A stretch of DNA of 64,000 nucleotides from Streptomyces sp. A2-16. GTDB lineage: Bacteria > Actinomycetota > Actinomycetes > Streptomycetales > Streptomycetaceae. Location of the stretch: assembly GCF_018128905.1 (NCBI RefSeq), contig NZ_CP063808.1, forward strand, positions 2,790,001 to 2,854,000, given 5' to 3'. A model generated the notes under the pieces. It was not told where the DNA came from. It saw nothing but the letters and a program-made list of their open reading frames with translations, and did no database searches. Each line of letters begins with the position of its first letter. Position 1 is the first letter of the stretch. The position numbers were made by a program, and so were the translations under genes. This document shows, piece by piece, positions 1 to 10,053 of this stretch.

Positions 1-525
1 GAGTTGACCCGTGGGCGTGTTCACATGGGGGAGGGCCACCGCCTTCGTGGCGAGCGGGCCCCGGCGCCAGTCGGGGGCCGTCACCCGGTACGTCGATCGG
101 CCGCCGTCCGCGTAGGCCACGGTCCCCGGGCCGCCGACCGGCGCACCGCCCGTGCCTGTCACCAGGAAGGCGAGCGCGTTCCCGCGGCCGTGCACGCGCA
201 CCTTCTGTCCGGCGGCGCGCACATTGTCGTGGGTGCCCGCCCGCCGGGCCGGCCAAGTCAGCGCGGCCCCCTGCACGGTGAGGGTGCGGCCCGGTGTCCA
301 GCCGGCGGCCGTCAGGTCCTGTGCCGACAGCGAGGCACCCGAGCCGTCGAGGTCCGCCTCGCCGGGCCGGGCGTCGTCGCTGACCGCGGTGTTGTCGAAG
401 AGCCGCTCCAGCGGCAGCGGCTTTCCCCTCTCGCCGGAGGAGGCCACCCCCACCGCGGCCGTGCCCGGTGCGAGGGCCGCGACCACAGCGAGGACCACCG
501 CACCGCTTCGGACCCGTGGGTGCAC
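1..525 (-). CDS. Secreted protein with possible carbohydrate-active ancillary domain (N-terminal part only)
   Basis: The gene reads leftwards from a GTG at 525 and runs off the window edge, so only the first 175 residues are visible. A purine-rich ribosome binding site (AGGAGGAG) lies just upstream. Residues 1-28 form a Sec-type signal peptide with an Ala/Val-rich core. The mature part has a stretch (LFDNTAVSDDARPGEADLDG and following) that I recall from non-catalytic domains of large secreted Streptomyces glycoside hydrolases; that is memory, not a search result. No catalytic motif is visible in this portion. Export is well supported; the catalytic function, if any, is unknown. Confidence 0.6.
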   Translation of the reverse strand, partial: MHPRVRSGAVVLAVVAALAPGTAAVGVASSGERGKPLPLERLFDNTAVSDDARPGEADLDGSGASLSAQDLTAAGWTPGRTLTVQGAALTWPARRAGTHDNVRAAGQKVRVHGRGNALAFLVTGTGGAPVGGPGTVAYADGGRSTYRVTAPDWRRGPLATKAVALPHVNTPTGQL

Positions 526-677
526 AGCCGACTCCTCCTGCTCACGAGTGACGAAAGGCGCATCGTGAAGCTAAGGAGACATTCGTGGCACGTCAACGCG
601 CCATGCGCGAAGTCGACCGGAAACGACGGTCCGCGCGCCTGTGGTGCACGCGGCCGGGTGAGTGACACGCTGGGCGT

Positions 678-1085
678 ATGAAGATCCCTTTTCTGGGCGG
701 CCGGGGAGAGAAGCCGGGGACCCGCGACCCCGAGGGCATTGCCGAACTCCTCTCCGAGTGTGAGCTGCTGCGCTCCCACGCCTCCCGTTCGGGTGTCCAA
801 CTGGACGACACGGCCGCCTCGTTGGAGGCGATCGACCAGCTGGTGCCGGGCTGGCGGGACGACGAGGAGATCCTGCTCTGGCTCGGCAACGACGCCGGGC
901 TCTACCTCGGCACGGTCATCGTGCGGACCGTCCCCGGGGCGGCCTGGGATCTGCGCCCGGACGGCCAGCCCGTGATCCGGCTGGAATCCGGCCGCGAGTT
1001 CGACGTCGTGACCGCGGGCCACGAGTGGGCCGCGAGCGGGGTGCCCGAGCTGTCCCAGCTCTATGCCGAGGTTGCCGAGGAGTGA
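678..1085 (+). CDS. Conserved hypothetical protein, 135 aa
   Basis: This is a small acidic soluble protein with strong Streptomyces codon bias. It has no signal peptide or membrane segment. The N-terminal 20 residues are basic and Gly-rich; the remainder looks like a compact alpha/beta domain (central stretch EEILLWLGNDAGLYLGTVIV, then an ESGREFDV segment). I do not recognise a catalytic motif. It resembles uncharacterised Streptomyces proteins of similar length, but I cannot assign a family name with confidence. The ATG at 678 has no good Shine-Dalgarno sequence, so a leaderless or weakly translated message is possible. It stands alone, 126 bases before an ABC ATPase gene. Confidence 0.7.
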   Translation: MKIPFLGGRGEKPGTRDPEGIAELLSECELLRSHASRSGVQLDDTAASLEAIDQLVPGWRDDEEILLWLGNDAGLYLGTVIVRTVPGAAWDLRPDGQPVIRLESGREFDVVTAGHEWAASGVPELSQLYAEVAEE

Positions 1086-1167
1086 ATCCATGGCCGTAAG
1101 CGCGACGTAAATACGGCTAATGACCGAAAAGTGCGTGTCGTTCCGCGAGGGCGATCTTGCCTCGATA

Positions 1168-1180
1168 GGTTGCGGCAACC
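1168..1180. promoter_or_regulatory. Palindrome GGTTGC-g-GCAACC upstream of the ABC ATPase gene
   Basis: A 13-bp perfect inverted repeat (six-base arms, one-base centre) lies 32 bases before the ATG at 1212. It overlaps the likely promoter area (TTGCCT at 1158). Its position fits a repressor or activator site for the downstream gene. No candidate regulator is adjacent. Confidence 0.35.
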
Positions 1181-1211
1181 ACGACACAGCTGAGAGTGAG
1201 TAGGGCTGGGC

Positions 1212-1958
<747 letters not shown>

Positions 1959-1971
1959 GAGGAGCGCGGCC

Positions 1972-2082
1972 ATGTCCTCGAACCTCGACTACGATGGTCC
2001 GCTCATCCCCACGACGATGGCGAACGATCCCCCAGGGACGCTGCTGCCGGGTGGGGATCCCCCCACGGCCCTTGAACCGTAG
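1972..2082 (+). other. Possible 36-aa ORF overlapping a hairpin downstream of the ABC ATPase
   Basis: An ATG at 1972 sits after a convincing Shine-Dalgarno sequence (GAGAGGAG), 13 bases past the ATPase stop, and opens a 36-codon frame rich in Pro, Gly and Asp. The frame contains a GTGGGG-atcc-CCCCAC hairpin (2051-2066) that could be the transcription terminator of the ATPase gene. It may be a short translated peptide, a remnant of a lost transporter gene, or an accidental frame over a terminator. Codon use does not settle it. Confidence 0.3.
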
Positions 2083-2127
2083 GGGGCAGCGGTCACAGAG
2101 CCATACCCGCCCGGCGCCGGCCGGAGA

Positions 2128-3693
2128 TCACTGCTCGCGCAGCGGAATCGACACGTACGACGGGTCGTTCGACGGCGAGGAGAAGGTCAGCTGAGCGCCG
2201 GACGGGTTGTGCTCGATGTAGAGCGGGTCGACCGTGTCGACCACCAGGGCCAGCCGATGCCCTGCCGGGACGTCGTAGGCCGTGGAGAACAGGTCCAGGT
2301 CGACGCCGAACGGCTTGCCGGGCGTCTGCCCGTGGAAGGTGTACGGCGCGTTGGAGACCAGCTTGCCGAGGCCGAGCGGCCCCACGTCGTAGAGGTAGGC
2401 GACGAGGGTGCCGCTCTCCTTGGTGGGGGTGACGGTGGTGTGCAACTTCGCGGTGCCGCGCACCCGTTGCGCGGTCGGGTACTTCTCCGACTGCCATACG
2501 GCGGCCCAGCGGCGCGGCAGCAGGGGGATCGAGGCGACCGGGGGAGCCTGGGCGATCTGGTCGAGGATGCTCGACAGGAAGACGATGCCGCCGTCCGCGC
2601 CCGAGTCGACGTTGGTGTGGATCGTGGTCGTGCCCGAGAGGGCGATCTTCTTGCGGTCGGCGCTCACCGACTTCCAGTCCGGGTAGTCCTCGTAGCCGCC
2701 CGTGGAACGGGGCTTGAGCCGGACAGGCTCCTCGCGGTCGATCCCGTTGTCCACGCCTTTGAGGTAGTGGTCGAACCAGCGCCCGGTGTCGGTCCAGACG
2801 TCGTTGGGCAGGCCGAACAGGCCGGTGAGTTCGGCCGTGGCGTGGTCGCCGGGGCGCAGTTCCAGTCTCTTGGGGCCGGTCAGCTTCTCGTAGAAGTCCG
2901 CGTACTGGTTGGGTGCGAACACCGTGTCGCCCCACGCGTTGGCCATCATGACCGCCGTGCCGTTCTGGTTGAGTTGGTCCACGTATGTGGCGGCAGAACG
3001 TTTCTTCCCCCAGTCGATCATCTCCTGCTCCTTCGACAGGTTCGACGCGTAGAAGTTGTCGAAGATCTGCCGGACTTCGGCGCTCTGGCGGCCGGTGACC
3101 AGGCTGGCGCCGTCCAGCACGGCCCCGGCCTGGACGTGCTGGGTGCGGCCGGAGTAGATCGAGTCGATCAGGTCGGCCCAGCCGCTGAGGGCCGCAACCG
3201 CCTTGACGCGCTTGTCCTTTGCGGCGGCGAGCAGGCTGATGCCGGCGCCGTACGAGACCCCCGCCATGCCGATGTGCTGTGCGTCCGCGGGGGTGTTGGC
3301 GAGGGTCCAGTCGATGACCTTGGAGGCGTCGGCGGTGTCGGCAGGGCCCGCGACGTCTATCTCCCCGCCCGACTGCCAGAAGCCGCGCACGTTGTAACTG
3401 ACCACGATGTAGCCGGAGTTCGCGAGCTTCTGGGCCTGGGCGAGGTACTCGACCTGGGGCAGGCCCCAGCTGGTGGGCAGGACGAGCAGCGGGTAGCGCC
3501 GGGTGCCGTCGGAACCGGCGGGCGTGACGACGTTCGCCTTGAGGACGGTTCCGCCGTCACCGGCGATGTCGACGAAGCGGACGGCGTCGGCCGCCTGGGC
3601 GGTGGGGGCGAGTCCGAGGGCGCTACCGGCGATCAGAGTCGCGGAGACGGCGCCCACGGTGGTCGTACGCAGGGCCTTGCGAGGGTGTCCCAC
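2128..3693 (-). CDS. Secreted CocE/NonD-type alpha/beta hydrolase (X-Pro dipeptidyl-peptidase S15-like)
   Basis: The 521-residue protein starts at a GTG (3693) with GGGAGTG upstream. Residues 1-35 form a Sec signal peptide ending TAQA. The alpha/beta-hydrolase core has the nucleophile elbow GVSYGAG (about residue 148, G-x-S-x-G) and an oxyanion region around NVRGFW. The last 200 or so residues match the C-terminal beta-sandwich of the PepX/CocE family (GHRLALVVDT, EHNPSGAQL). Family members cleave X-Pro dipeptides or act as acyl-ester or amide hydrolases; the substrate here is not defined. It is transcribed towards the ABC ATPase gene. Its upstream region holds repeated GGTAAC elements. Confidence 0.88.
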   Translation of the reverse strand: MGHPRKALRTTTVGAVSATLIAGSALGLAPTAQAADAVRFVDIAGDGGTVLKANVVTPAGSDGTRRYPLLVLPTSWGLPQVEYLAQAQKLANSGYIVVSYNVRGFWQSGGEIDVAGPADTADASKVIDWTLANTPADAQHIGMAGVSYGAGISLLAAAKDKRVKAVAALSGWADLIDSIYSGRTQHVQAGAVLDGASLVTGRQSAEVRQIFDNFYASNLSKEQEMIDWGKKRSAATYVDQLNQNGTAVMMANAWGDTVFAPNQYADFYEKLTGPKRLELRPGDHATAELTGLFGLPNDVWTDTGRWFDHYLKGVDNGIDREEPVRLKPRSTGGYEDYPDWKSVSADRKKIALSGTTTIHTNVDSGADGGIVFLSSILDQIAQAPPVASIPLLPRRWAAVWQSEKYPTAQRVRGTAKLHTTVTPTKESGTLVAYLYDVGPLGLGKLVSNAPYTFHGQTPGKPFGVDLDLFSTAYDVPAGHRLALVVDTVDPLYIEHNPSGAQLTFSSPSNDPSYVSIPLREQ

Positions 3694-3732
3694 GGGTCAC
3701 TCCCTACTCGTGTCAATGCAAAGTGACCAGAC

Positions 3733-3787
3733 GGTAACCTCGACGCTTTACCGGAGGTAACCCGTCGGTAAGTTACGTGGGAGTAAC
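3733..3787. promoter_or_regulatory. Cluster of GGTAA/GTTAC repeats upstream of the secreted hydrolase
   Basis: GGTAA occurs at 3733, 3756 and 3767 (the last two 11 bases apart), followed by GTTAC-n6-GTAAC at 3772-3787. The block lies 40-95 bases upstream of the GTG start of the leftward hydrolase gene. The half-site spacing is reminiscent of the GlnR pattern gTnAc-n6-GaAAc, and the 11-base periodicity resembles PHO-box style repeats. Neither match is exact. Confidence 0.35.
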
Positions 3788-3809
3788 GATTGTTGTGGTG
3801 TGAATCAAG

Positions 3810-4571
3810 TCAGGAGGCGCGGTGCGAGTTGCGTGGAGCCGCGACCGTCGGCAACGGCGTCTGGGCCGCGCGGGTCACGTCCGCGACCAGTTCGGCGACA
3901 TCCGGCCCGTACGCGTGCGAGTTGACCACCTTCAGCAGGAGGACGAAGGAGTTGTCGCCGTACTTGCGCGCCAGCCGCTCGTGGTTGCGTGCCAGATAGC
4001 GGGTCGCGGCCTGGTTGGTGATGGCCGTCTGGCCGCAGAACAGGAAGACGGGCCGGCTCTGATCGGGCTGCCCGGCGGTGAGGCGGGCGAGCAGGACGTA
4101 CTCGGCGACCCCCTTCTCCAGGAGGTAGCGCTCGCTGCCGATCTGGTACGTCATCCGGACCGGGCCCGGTTCCGACGGGTCGACCTTCACCAGCACCCCG
4201 GGGAGCATGGCGGCGATGTGCGCCATCATGCGCCGGTTCGACGTGGGGCCGCCTACGCAGAACTCCGTGCGCTCCCCGAAGCCCTGACGGGCCGCGTCCT
4301 GGGTGATGACCTCGGCGTGCGCGCCGCAGTCCTTGATGAGGGCGGAGAGTTCGAGCAGCGCGAACACGTCGTACCGGTGCACCGATAGTTCGGTGCTGCC
4401 CGCGTCCCGGTTCACGACCAGCAGGGACTCGGAGTTGTCCGGCAGCCCGAAGAAGGCCTGCTTGCGGCGGAGCTTGCGCCTCCACAGGTACGTCCGGGCG
4501 AGCCAGCCGAGCGTCGCGCTGATGCCCGCCGCCACCACACCCAGGACGATGTTGCGCACGTCGTCTGTCAT
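3810..4571 (-). CDS. Membrane-anchored hypothetical protein, 253 aa
   Basis: A single N-terminal membrane segment (about residues 8-27, IVLGVVAAGISATLGWLA) is followed at once by a strongly basic stretch (RRKLRRKQ), giving an N-out, C-in topology with a cytoplasmic domain of about 220 residues. That domain contains FFGLPDNSESLLVVNRD and FLFCGQTAITNQAATRYL segments typical of an alpha/beta fold, possibly nucleotide-related, but no catalytic motif I recognise. It is divergent from the ggt gene and ends just upstream of the S15-like hydrolase. Function unknown. Confidence 0.75.
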   Translation of the reverse strand: MTDDVRNIVLGVVAAGISATLGWLARTYLWRRKLRRKQAFFGLPDNSESLLVVNRDAGSTELSVHRYDVFALLELSALIKDCGAHAEVITQDAARQGFGERTEFCVGGPTSNRRMMAHIAAMLPGVLVKVDPSEPGPVRMTYQIGSERYLLEKGVAEYVLLARLTAGQPDQSRPVFLFCGQTAITNQAATRYLARNHERLARKYGDNSFVLLLKVVNSHAYGPDVAELVADVTRAAQTPLPTVAAPRNSHRAS

Positions 4572-4715
4572 GTGCGCGCATGCTAGCGGGCCGACACGAC
4601 TCCTACGTACCGGTGTTCGAAGTGTGGCATTCGCATGACACCTGACCCGAAGAGGGCTGTCGGGGCCACGGGGATGTGGTTACGCTGCGCGGACGGTCCT
4701 GGACTGGAGGTACGG

Positions 4716-6512
4716 ATGCGTCGCCCTGTCGCACGGAAACTGTCGGTCCTGGCGGTTTCGGCCGCCGTGGTGTCGGTGGGGGCGGCAGCACCGCCGCACG
4801 CCACCTCGACACCCGAGAAAGTACCCGTCGCCGTCGGCTACGGCGGCGCCGTCTCCAGCGTCGACGCGGACGCCTCCGCCGCCGGCATCGAGGTCCTGCG
4901 CAAGGGCGGCAACGCGGTCGACGCGGCCGTCGCCACCGCCGCCGCGCTCGGCGTCACCGAGCCGTACTCCTCCGGCATCGGCGGAGGCGGCTACTTCGTC
5001 TACTACGACGCCAAGTCCCGTACGGTCCACACGATCGACGGCCGCGAGACGGCACCCCTGACCGCCGGCTCCGACCTGTTCCTGGAGAACGGCAAGCCGC
5101 TCGCCTTCGCCGACGCCGTCAGCAGCGGACTGAGCGTCGGCACCCCGGGCACACCGGCCACCTGGGCCACCGCACTCGACGAGTGGGGCAGCAGATCGCT
5201 CGGCACCGTCCTCAAGCCCGCCGAGCGGATCGCCCGGGACGGGTTCACGGTCGACGACACCTTCCGCTCGCAGACCGCGTCCAACGAGACACGCTTCCGG
5301 TACTTCCCGGACACGGCGAAGCTGTTCCTGCCCGGCGGTCAGCTGCCGGTCGTCGGCTCCACCTTCAAGAACCCCGACCTCGCCCGCACGTATGCGGAGT
5401 TGGGCCGCAAGGGCGTCGGCGCGATCTACCGCGGCCGCCTCGGCGACGAGATCGTCGACACCGTGAACCACCCGCCCGTGGACCCGGGGTCGGGATGGAA
5501 CGCGCGGCCGGGGCAGCTGTCCGAGAAGGACCTTGCGGCCTACCGGGCCGAGCTCCAGAAGCCGACCAAGACCTCCTACCGCGGGCTCGGCGTCTACTCG
5601 ATCGCGCCCTCCTCCTCCGGCGGGACGACGGTCGGTGAGGCCCTCAACATCCTTGAGAACACCGACCTTTCGAAGGCCAGTGAGGTCCAGTACCTGCACC
5701 ACTACATCGAGGCCAGCCGGATCGCGTTCGCGGACCGGGGGCGCTGGGTCGGCGACCCGGCCTTCGAGGACGTACCCACGAAGGGGCTGCTGTCACAGCG
5801 GTTCGCCGACTCGCGCGCCTGCCTGATCAAGGACGACGCGGTCCTCGCGAGCCCGCTGGCGCCGGGGGACCCGCGGCATCCCGCGGCATGCTCGGACCGG
5901 GGCACGGCGGCCCCGACGACGTACGAGGGCGAGAACACCACGCATCTGACGGTGGCCGACAAATGGGGGAACGTCGTCGCCTACACGCTGACCATCGAGC
6001 AGACCGGCGGCAGCGGGATCACCGTTCCCGGGCGTGGGTTCATCCTCAACAACGAGCTGACCGACTTCTCCTTCGCTCCGGCGAACCCGGCCGTCCACGA
6101 CCCGAACCTGCCGGGACCCGGCAAGCGGCCGCGGTCCTCCATCTCCCCGACGATCGTGCTCGACGGGCACAACAAGCCTGTGGTGGCGCTGGGTTCACCC
6201 GGCGGGGCGACCATCATCACCACCGTCCTGCAGGTGCTGACCGAGTTCGTGGACCGCGGACTGCCGCTGGTGGACGCGATCGCCGCGCCCCGGGCGAGTC
6301 AGCGCAACGCCGCGCAGACCGAGCTGGAGCCGGGGCTGTACAGCAGTGGGGTGCGGTCGCAGCTGGAGGCGATCGGGCACTCGTTCAAGGTGAATCCGGA
6401 GATCGGGGCGGCCACCGGAGTGCAGCGGTTGCCGGGTGGCAAGTGGCTGGCGGCGGCCGAGACCGTGCGGCGGGGCGGGGGGTCCGCGCAAGTGGTGCAC
6501 CCCGCGCCGTAG
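4716..6512 (+). CDS. ggt: Gamma-glutamyltransferase, secreted
   Basis: This is a 598-residue gamma-glutamyltranspeptidase precursor, which hydrolyses or transfers the gamma-glutamyl group of glutathione and related compounds outside the cell. The start at 4716 is chosen because CTGGAGG precedes it and a signal peptide follows (basic MRRPVARK, then an Ala/Val core). The autocatalytic cleavage site lies in GENTTHLTV, with the first Thr (about residue 408) as nucleophile and N-terminus of the small subunit. Other family blocks are present: GGNAVDAAVA near the N-terminus, SGIGGGGYF, and SSSGGTT in the large subunit. The length is normal. It is a single gene convergent with the Clp ATPase gene (6-base gap). 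Confidence 0.95.
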   Translation: MRRPVARKLSVLAVSAAVVSVGAAAPPHATSTPEKVPVAVGYGGAVSSVDADASAAGIEVLRKGGNAVDAAVATAAALGVTEPYSSGIGGGGYFVYYDAKSRTVHTIDGRETAPLTAGSDLFLENGKPLAFADAVSSGLSVGTPGTPATWATALDEWGSRSLGTVLKPAERIARDGFTVDDTFRSQTASNETRFRYFPDTAKLFLPGGQLPVVGSTFKNPDLARTYAELGRKGVGAIYRGRLGDEIVDTVNHPPVDPGSGWNARPGQLSEKDLAAYRAELQKPTKTSYRGLGVYSIAPSSSGGTTVGEALNILENTDLSKASEVQYLHHYIEASRIAFADRGRWVGDPAFEDVPTKGLLSQRFADSRACLIKDDAVLASPLAPGDPRHPAACSDRGTAAPTTYEGENTTHLTVADKWGNVVAYTLTIEQTGGSGITVPGRGFILNNELTDFSFAPANPAVHDPNLPGPGKRPRSSISPTIVLDGHNKPVVALGSPGGATIITTVLQVLTEFVDRGLPLVDAIAAPRASQRNAAQTELEPGLYSSGVRSQLEAIGHSFKVNPEIGAATGVQRLPGGKWLAAAETVRRGGGSAQVVHPAP

Positions 6513-6518
6513 TCGTCC

Positions 6519-9080
6519 TCAGCCGGGCGGGGGCTGGTCCTGCGGTTCCCCGCCCCCCTGAGGAGTCCGTGTGAACGTCAGGCTGCCTGCCGCCACGTCC
6601 ACCGTCACCGTGTCGCCCTCTGCGACCGTGCCGTCCAGCAGGAGGCGGGACAGCTCGTTGTCCACCTCCCGCTGGATCGTGCGGCGCAGGGGGCGGGCGC
6701 CGTACTCCGGCTGGTAGCCGCGCTCCGCCAGCCAGTCCACCGCGCTGTCCGTGAAGGTGACGGTGATGCCCTGGGCCCGGAGCAGGCGGCGGGTGCTCTC
6801 CAGCAACAGCTTGGTGATCTCGCGCAGTTGCTCTCCCGTGAGCTGACGGAAGACGACCACCTCGTCGATGCGGTTCAGGAACTCCGGGCGGAAGTGCTCG
6901 CGCAGGGGACGCAGAATCCGTTCCCGTCGGGCCTCCTCGTCCGCGTCGGCGCCGCCGGGACCGAAACCGATGCCCGCGCCCCGCCGGGTGATCGCATCCG
7001 AGCCGAGGTTGCTCGTCATCACGATCACCGTGTTGGTGAAGTCGACCGTGCGGCCCTGGGAGTCGGTGAGCCGTCCGTCGTCGAGGACCTGCAGGAGGAT
7101 GTTGAAGACGTCCGGGTGCGCCTTCTCCACCTCGTCGAGCAGGAGCAGCGAGTACGGGTGCCTGCGCACCACCTCGGTCAGCTGGCCCGCCTCCTCGTGG
7201 CCCACGTATCCGGGCGGGGCGCCGACCAGGCGGCTGACCGTGTGGCGCTCCTGGTACTCGCTCATGTCCAGGCGGACCATGCGGTCCTCGCTGCCGAACA
7301 GGGACTCGGCGAGGGCGCGGGCCAGTTCGGTCTTGCCGACTCCGGTCGGGCCGAGGAAGAGGAAGCTGCCGATCGGGCGGTTCGGGCTGGCGAGGCCCGC
7401 ACGGGAGCGCAGCACGGCGTCCGAGACGACCCGTACGGCCTCGTCCTGGCCGACCACGCGCTCGTGCAGGTGGTTCTCCAGGCCGAGCAGCCGGTCCTTC
7501 TCCTCCTCGGTGAGACTGCTGACCGGGATGCCGGTGAGGCGGGAGAGCACTTCGGCGACGGCCTCCGCGGTGACCTCCAGGTGCTGGCCCTCGTCGGCCT
7601 CGTCGCCCCCTGACGCCTCGCCCATCCGCTGCTTCAACTCGGCGATGCGGTCCCGCAGTTGGGTGGCCTTCTCGTACTGTTCGTCGGCCACCGCCTGGTC
7701 CTTGTCGTGGGTCAGCTGCTCGACCTCGCGCTCCAGGGCCCGTACGTCCGTGCCCTTCGTGCGGGCGCGCAGTCGTACCCGCGCTCCTGCCTGGTCGATG
7801 AGATCGATCGCCTTGTCCGGCAGACGGCGGTCGGAGAGATAGCGGTCGGACAGCTCCACGGCGGCCACCAGCGCCTCGTCGGTGTAGCGGACCTGGTGGT
7901 GGGCCTCGTAGCGGTCGCGCAGCCCGCGCAGGATCTCGATCGCGTCGGCCACGGTGGGCTCCGGGACCAGGATCGGCTGGAAGCGGCGGGCCAGGGCCGC
8001 GTCCTTCTCGATCCGGCGGAACTCCCCCAGCGTGGTCGCGCCCACGATGTGCAGTTCGCCGCGGGCCAGGGCGGGCTTGAGGATGTTGCCTGCGTCCATC
8101 GAGCCGCCCTCGCCGCCCCCGCCCGCGCCGACGACCGTGTGCAGCTCGTCGATGAAGACGATCAGCCGGTCGGAGTTGTCGCGGATCTCGCCCACGATGG
8201 TCGTCAGGCGCTCCTCGAAGTCGCCCCGGTAGCGGGTGCCGGCGACCACCCCGGTCAGGTCGAGCGCGAAGAGCCGGCGTCCGATCAGCACATCCGGCAC
8301 GTCCCCGTCGACGATCCGCTGGGCCAGCCCCTCCACGACGGCGGTCTTGCCGACGCCCGCGTCACCGATGAGCACCGGGTTGTTCTTGCCGCGCCGGGAC
8401 AGCACCTCGATGGTCTGCTCGATCTCCTCGTCCCGGCCGATCACAGGGTCGATACGGCCCTGGCGGGCCAGGTCGGTGAGATCGCGGCCGTACTTGTCGA
8501 GAGTGGGCGTGCCCGTGCCCCGGGGTGCCTCGCCGCGGGGTTCCCCGGTGTCCGGGGCCGCCTCGGGAGGCAGTCCGGCGGGGGAGAACCGGGTCGAGTT
8601 GAGGATGTGCCCGGCCGCCGAGTCGGGGTTGGCGGCCAGGGCGCTGAGCACGTGCTCCGGGCCGATGTAACCGGCGCCCCGGGCCCGGGCCAGCTCGTGG
8701 GCGTCCAGCAGGGCGCGCTTGGCGGCCGGGGTGAGGGACAGCGAGGTGGGTGGCGGGGCCTCCTCCGGCTGGTGCTGGACGGGGCCGGAGCGTTCGTCGA
8801 TCTCCGAGGCGAGCGAGTCGGGATCGGCGCCCGCCCGGCTCAGCAGCGTCCGGGTCGGCTCGGCCGCGAGGGCGGCCCGCAGCAGATGCTGGGTGTCCAG
8901 ATCCCGGCTGCCGTGCTCGGCGGCGTACTGCGCGGCGCCCCGCACCAGCTCCCGGGCCGGCCGGCTCAACAACTGGCCGATGTTGATCTGCCGGGGACCG
9001 GTGCGCGGTCCGCCGAAGAAACGGGCGAGGAACTCTCCGAAGGCGTCATAGCCTTCCTGTCCGCTGAAACCGCTGGTCAT
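6519..9080 (-). CDS. AAA+ Clp unfoldase (ClpC/ClpB type), 853 aa
   Basis: This Clp ATP-binding subunit unfolds or remodels proteins, possibly feeding the ClpP protease. The chosen ATG (9080) gives an N-terminus MTSGFSGQ that is natural for the Streptomyces family; an in-frame ATG at 9098 is possible. The order is: N-terminal Clp repeat domain (about 30-170), AAA-1 with Walker A GDAGVGKT and Walker B VFIDELH, a short coiled middle domain ([10 protein letters not shown]...RIAELKQRM), AAA-2 with Walker A GPTGVGKT and Walker [12 protein letters not shown], and a C-terminal D2-small domain (EYGARPLRR). The short middle domain suggests ClpC-like rather than full ClpB. The C-terminus is Gly/Pro-rich. 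Confidence 0.93.
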   Translation of the reverse strand: MTSGFSGQEGYDAFGEFLARFFGGPRTGPRQINIGQLLSRPARELVRGAAQYAAEHGSRDLDTQHLLRAALAAEPTRTLLSRAGADPDSLASEIDERSGPVQHQPEEAPPPTSLSLTPAAKRALLDAHELARARGAGYIGPEHVLSALAANPDSAAGHILNSTRFSPAGLPPEAAPDTGEPRGEAPRGTGTPTLDKYGRDLTDLARQGRIDPVIGRDEEIEQTIEVLSRRGKNNPVLIGDAGVGKTAVVEGLAQRIVDGDVPDVLIGRRLFALDLTGVVAGTRYRGDFEERLTTIVGEIRDNSDRLIVFIDELHTVVGAGGGGEGGSMDAGNILKPALARGELHIVGATTLGEFRRIEKDAALARRFQPILVPEPTVADAIEILRGLRDRYEAHHQVRYTDEALVAAVELSDRYLSDRRLPDKAIDLIDQAGARVRLRARTKGTDVRALEREVEQLTHDKDQAVADEQYEKATQLRDRIAELKQRMGEASGGDEADEGQHLEVTAEAVAEVLSRLTGIPVSSLTEEEKDRLLGLENHLHERVVGQDEAVRVVSDAVLRSRAGLASPNRPIGSFLFLGPTGVGKTELARALAESLFGSEDRMVRLDMSEYQERHTVSRLVGAPPGYVGHEEAGQLTEVVRRHPYSLLLLDEVEKAHPDVFNILLQVLDDGRLTDSQGRTVDFTNTVIVMTSNLGSDAITRRGAGIGFGPGGADADEEARRERILRPLREHFRPEFLNRIDEVVVFRQLTGEQLREITKLLLESTRRLLRAQGITVTFTDSAVDWLAERGYQPEYGARPLRRTIQREVDNELSRLLLDGTVAEGDTVTVDVAAGSLTFTRTPQGGGEPQDQPPPG

Positions 9081-9184
9081 GGCGTTCCCATCCGGCATCC
9101 CCGCGCGGTCGGGGACAACCTCGCTGATCGACGTGCCGGGGTCGGGTAACCCGGGTGCCAGCCGGTTACACCTTCGCACGGATG

Positions 9185-9212
9185 GGGGAGCGGGGCACTT
9201 TCAGCGCTCCCC
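9185..9212 (-). terminator. Hairpin after the map gene
   Basis: An 8-bp perfect stem GGGGAGCG/CGCTCCCC with a 12-base loop lies 24 bases beyond the map stop codon, between map and the downstream Clp gene. It has no U-tract, as is usual in Streptomyces. Confidence 0.5.
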
Positions 9213-9235
9213 GAGGCTCCCCGAGCGCGCGATGA

Positions 9236-10021
9236 TCAGGAACGCACACTCGCTCGGCGCGCGGTCAGGACGCGGGGTCCGGCGTCAGTGATCGCCACCG
9301 TGTGCTCCACGTGCGCCGCCCGCGAACCGTCGTTCGTCCTCAGCGTCCAGCCGTCCGGCGCCGCGTGGTACTCGTCGGTGCCGCCGGCGATGAGCATCGG
9401 CTCGAGCGCGAGCACCATGCCGTGCCGCAGGGCCAACCCCCGCCCCGGGCGCCCTTCGTTCGGCACCGGCGGGTCCTCGTGCATACGGCGGCCGATGCCG
9501 TGTCCGCCGAAGTCGTCCATGATTCCGTAGCCGCCGGCCCGGCACACCGTGCCGATCGCGTGCGCGATGTCCCCGATGCGGTTGCCCACGACCGCGGCCG
9601 CGATCCCGGCCGCCAGCGCCCGCTCCGCGGTCTCGATCAGCCGTGTGTCCCCGGGGCGCGGCTCGCCCACCGTGAAGCTGATCGCCGAGTCGCCCGCCCA
9701 GCCGTCGAGTTGGGCGCCGCAGTCGATCGAGACGAGGTCCCCGTCGCGCAGCCGGTAGCCGGTCGGGATGCCGTGCACGATCGCGTCGTTCACGGAGGCG
9801 CAGACGACGGCGGGGAAGGGAGTGGTGGCGAAGGTGGGGCGATACCCGAGGAAGGGTGAGGACGCCCCCGCCTCCCGCAGCACCTCCCGCGCCACCTCGT
9901 CCAGCTCCAGCAGGGAAACGCCCACGTCAGCGGCCTTCTGTACGGCGGTCAGGGCGCGCCCGACCACCTGTCCCGCCTCGTACATGGCATCGATCGATGT
10001 GTCCGTCTTCAGCTCCACCAT
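9236..10021 (-). CDS. map: Type I methionine aminopeptidase
   Basis: The 261-residue enzyme removes N-terminal Met from nascent proteins using two divalent metals. The pita-bread fold ligands are all visible: substrate His in IVHGIPTG, metal ligands Asp in VSIDCGA and WAGDSAIS, His in GGHGIGRRMHE, and Glu in LALEPM and HVEHTVAI. The length fits a minimal type I enzyme without an N-terminal zinc finger. The ATG at 10021 has no Shine-Dalgarno sequence; a TATAGT -10 box lies seven bases before it, so the message is probably leaderless. It is divergent from a small XRE regulator over a 32-base gap. Streptomycetes usually have further MAP paralogues, so this copy may be specialised. Confidence 0.95.
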   Translation of the reverse strand: MVELKTDTSIDAMYEAGQVVGRALTAVQKAADVGVSLLELDEVAREVLREAGASSPFLGYRPTFATTPFPAVVCASVNDAIVHGIPTGYRLRDGDLVSIDCGAQLDGWAGDSAISFTVGEPRPGDTRLIETAERALAAGIAAAVVGNRIGDIAHAIGTVCRAGGYGIMDDFGGHGIGRRMHEDPPVPNEGRPGRGLALRHGMVLALEPMLIAGGTDEYHAAPDGWTLRTNDGSRAAHVEHTVAITDAGPRVLTARRASVRS

Positions 10022-10053
10022 GCCAATTACTATACCGGTATTAGAATGGGGTC
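10022..10053. promoter_or_regulatory. Back-to-back leaderless promoters with palindrome ATACCGGTAT
   Basis: The entire 32-base gap between map and the XRE gene is unusually A+T-rich. A perfect 10-bp palindrome (10032-10041) is flanked by two outward-facing -10 boxes: TAGAAT at 10042-10047, six bases before the XRE ATG, and TATAGT on the minus strand (10034-10029), seven bases before the map ATG. Each is at leaderless spacing. One regulator bound to the palindrome would cover both promoters. Confidence 0.6.

Noticed and set aside
4635-4715. In-frame ATG at 4635 as the GGT start
   Set aside because: The extra 27 residues lack a Shine-Dalgarno sequence and would precede the signal peptide; ATG 4716 has CTGGAGG and begins the signal peptide.
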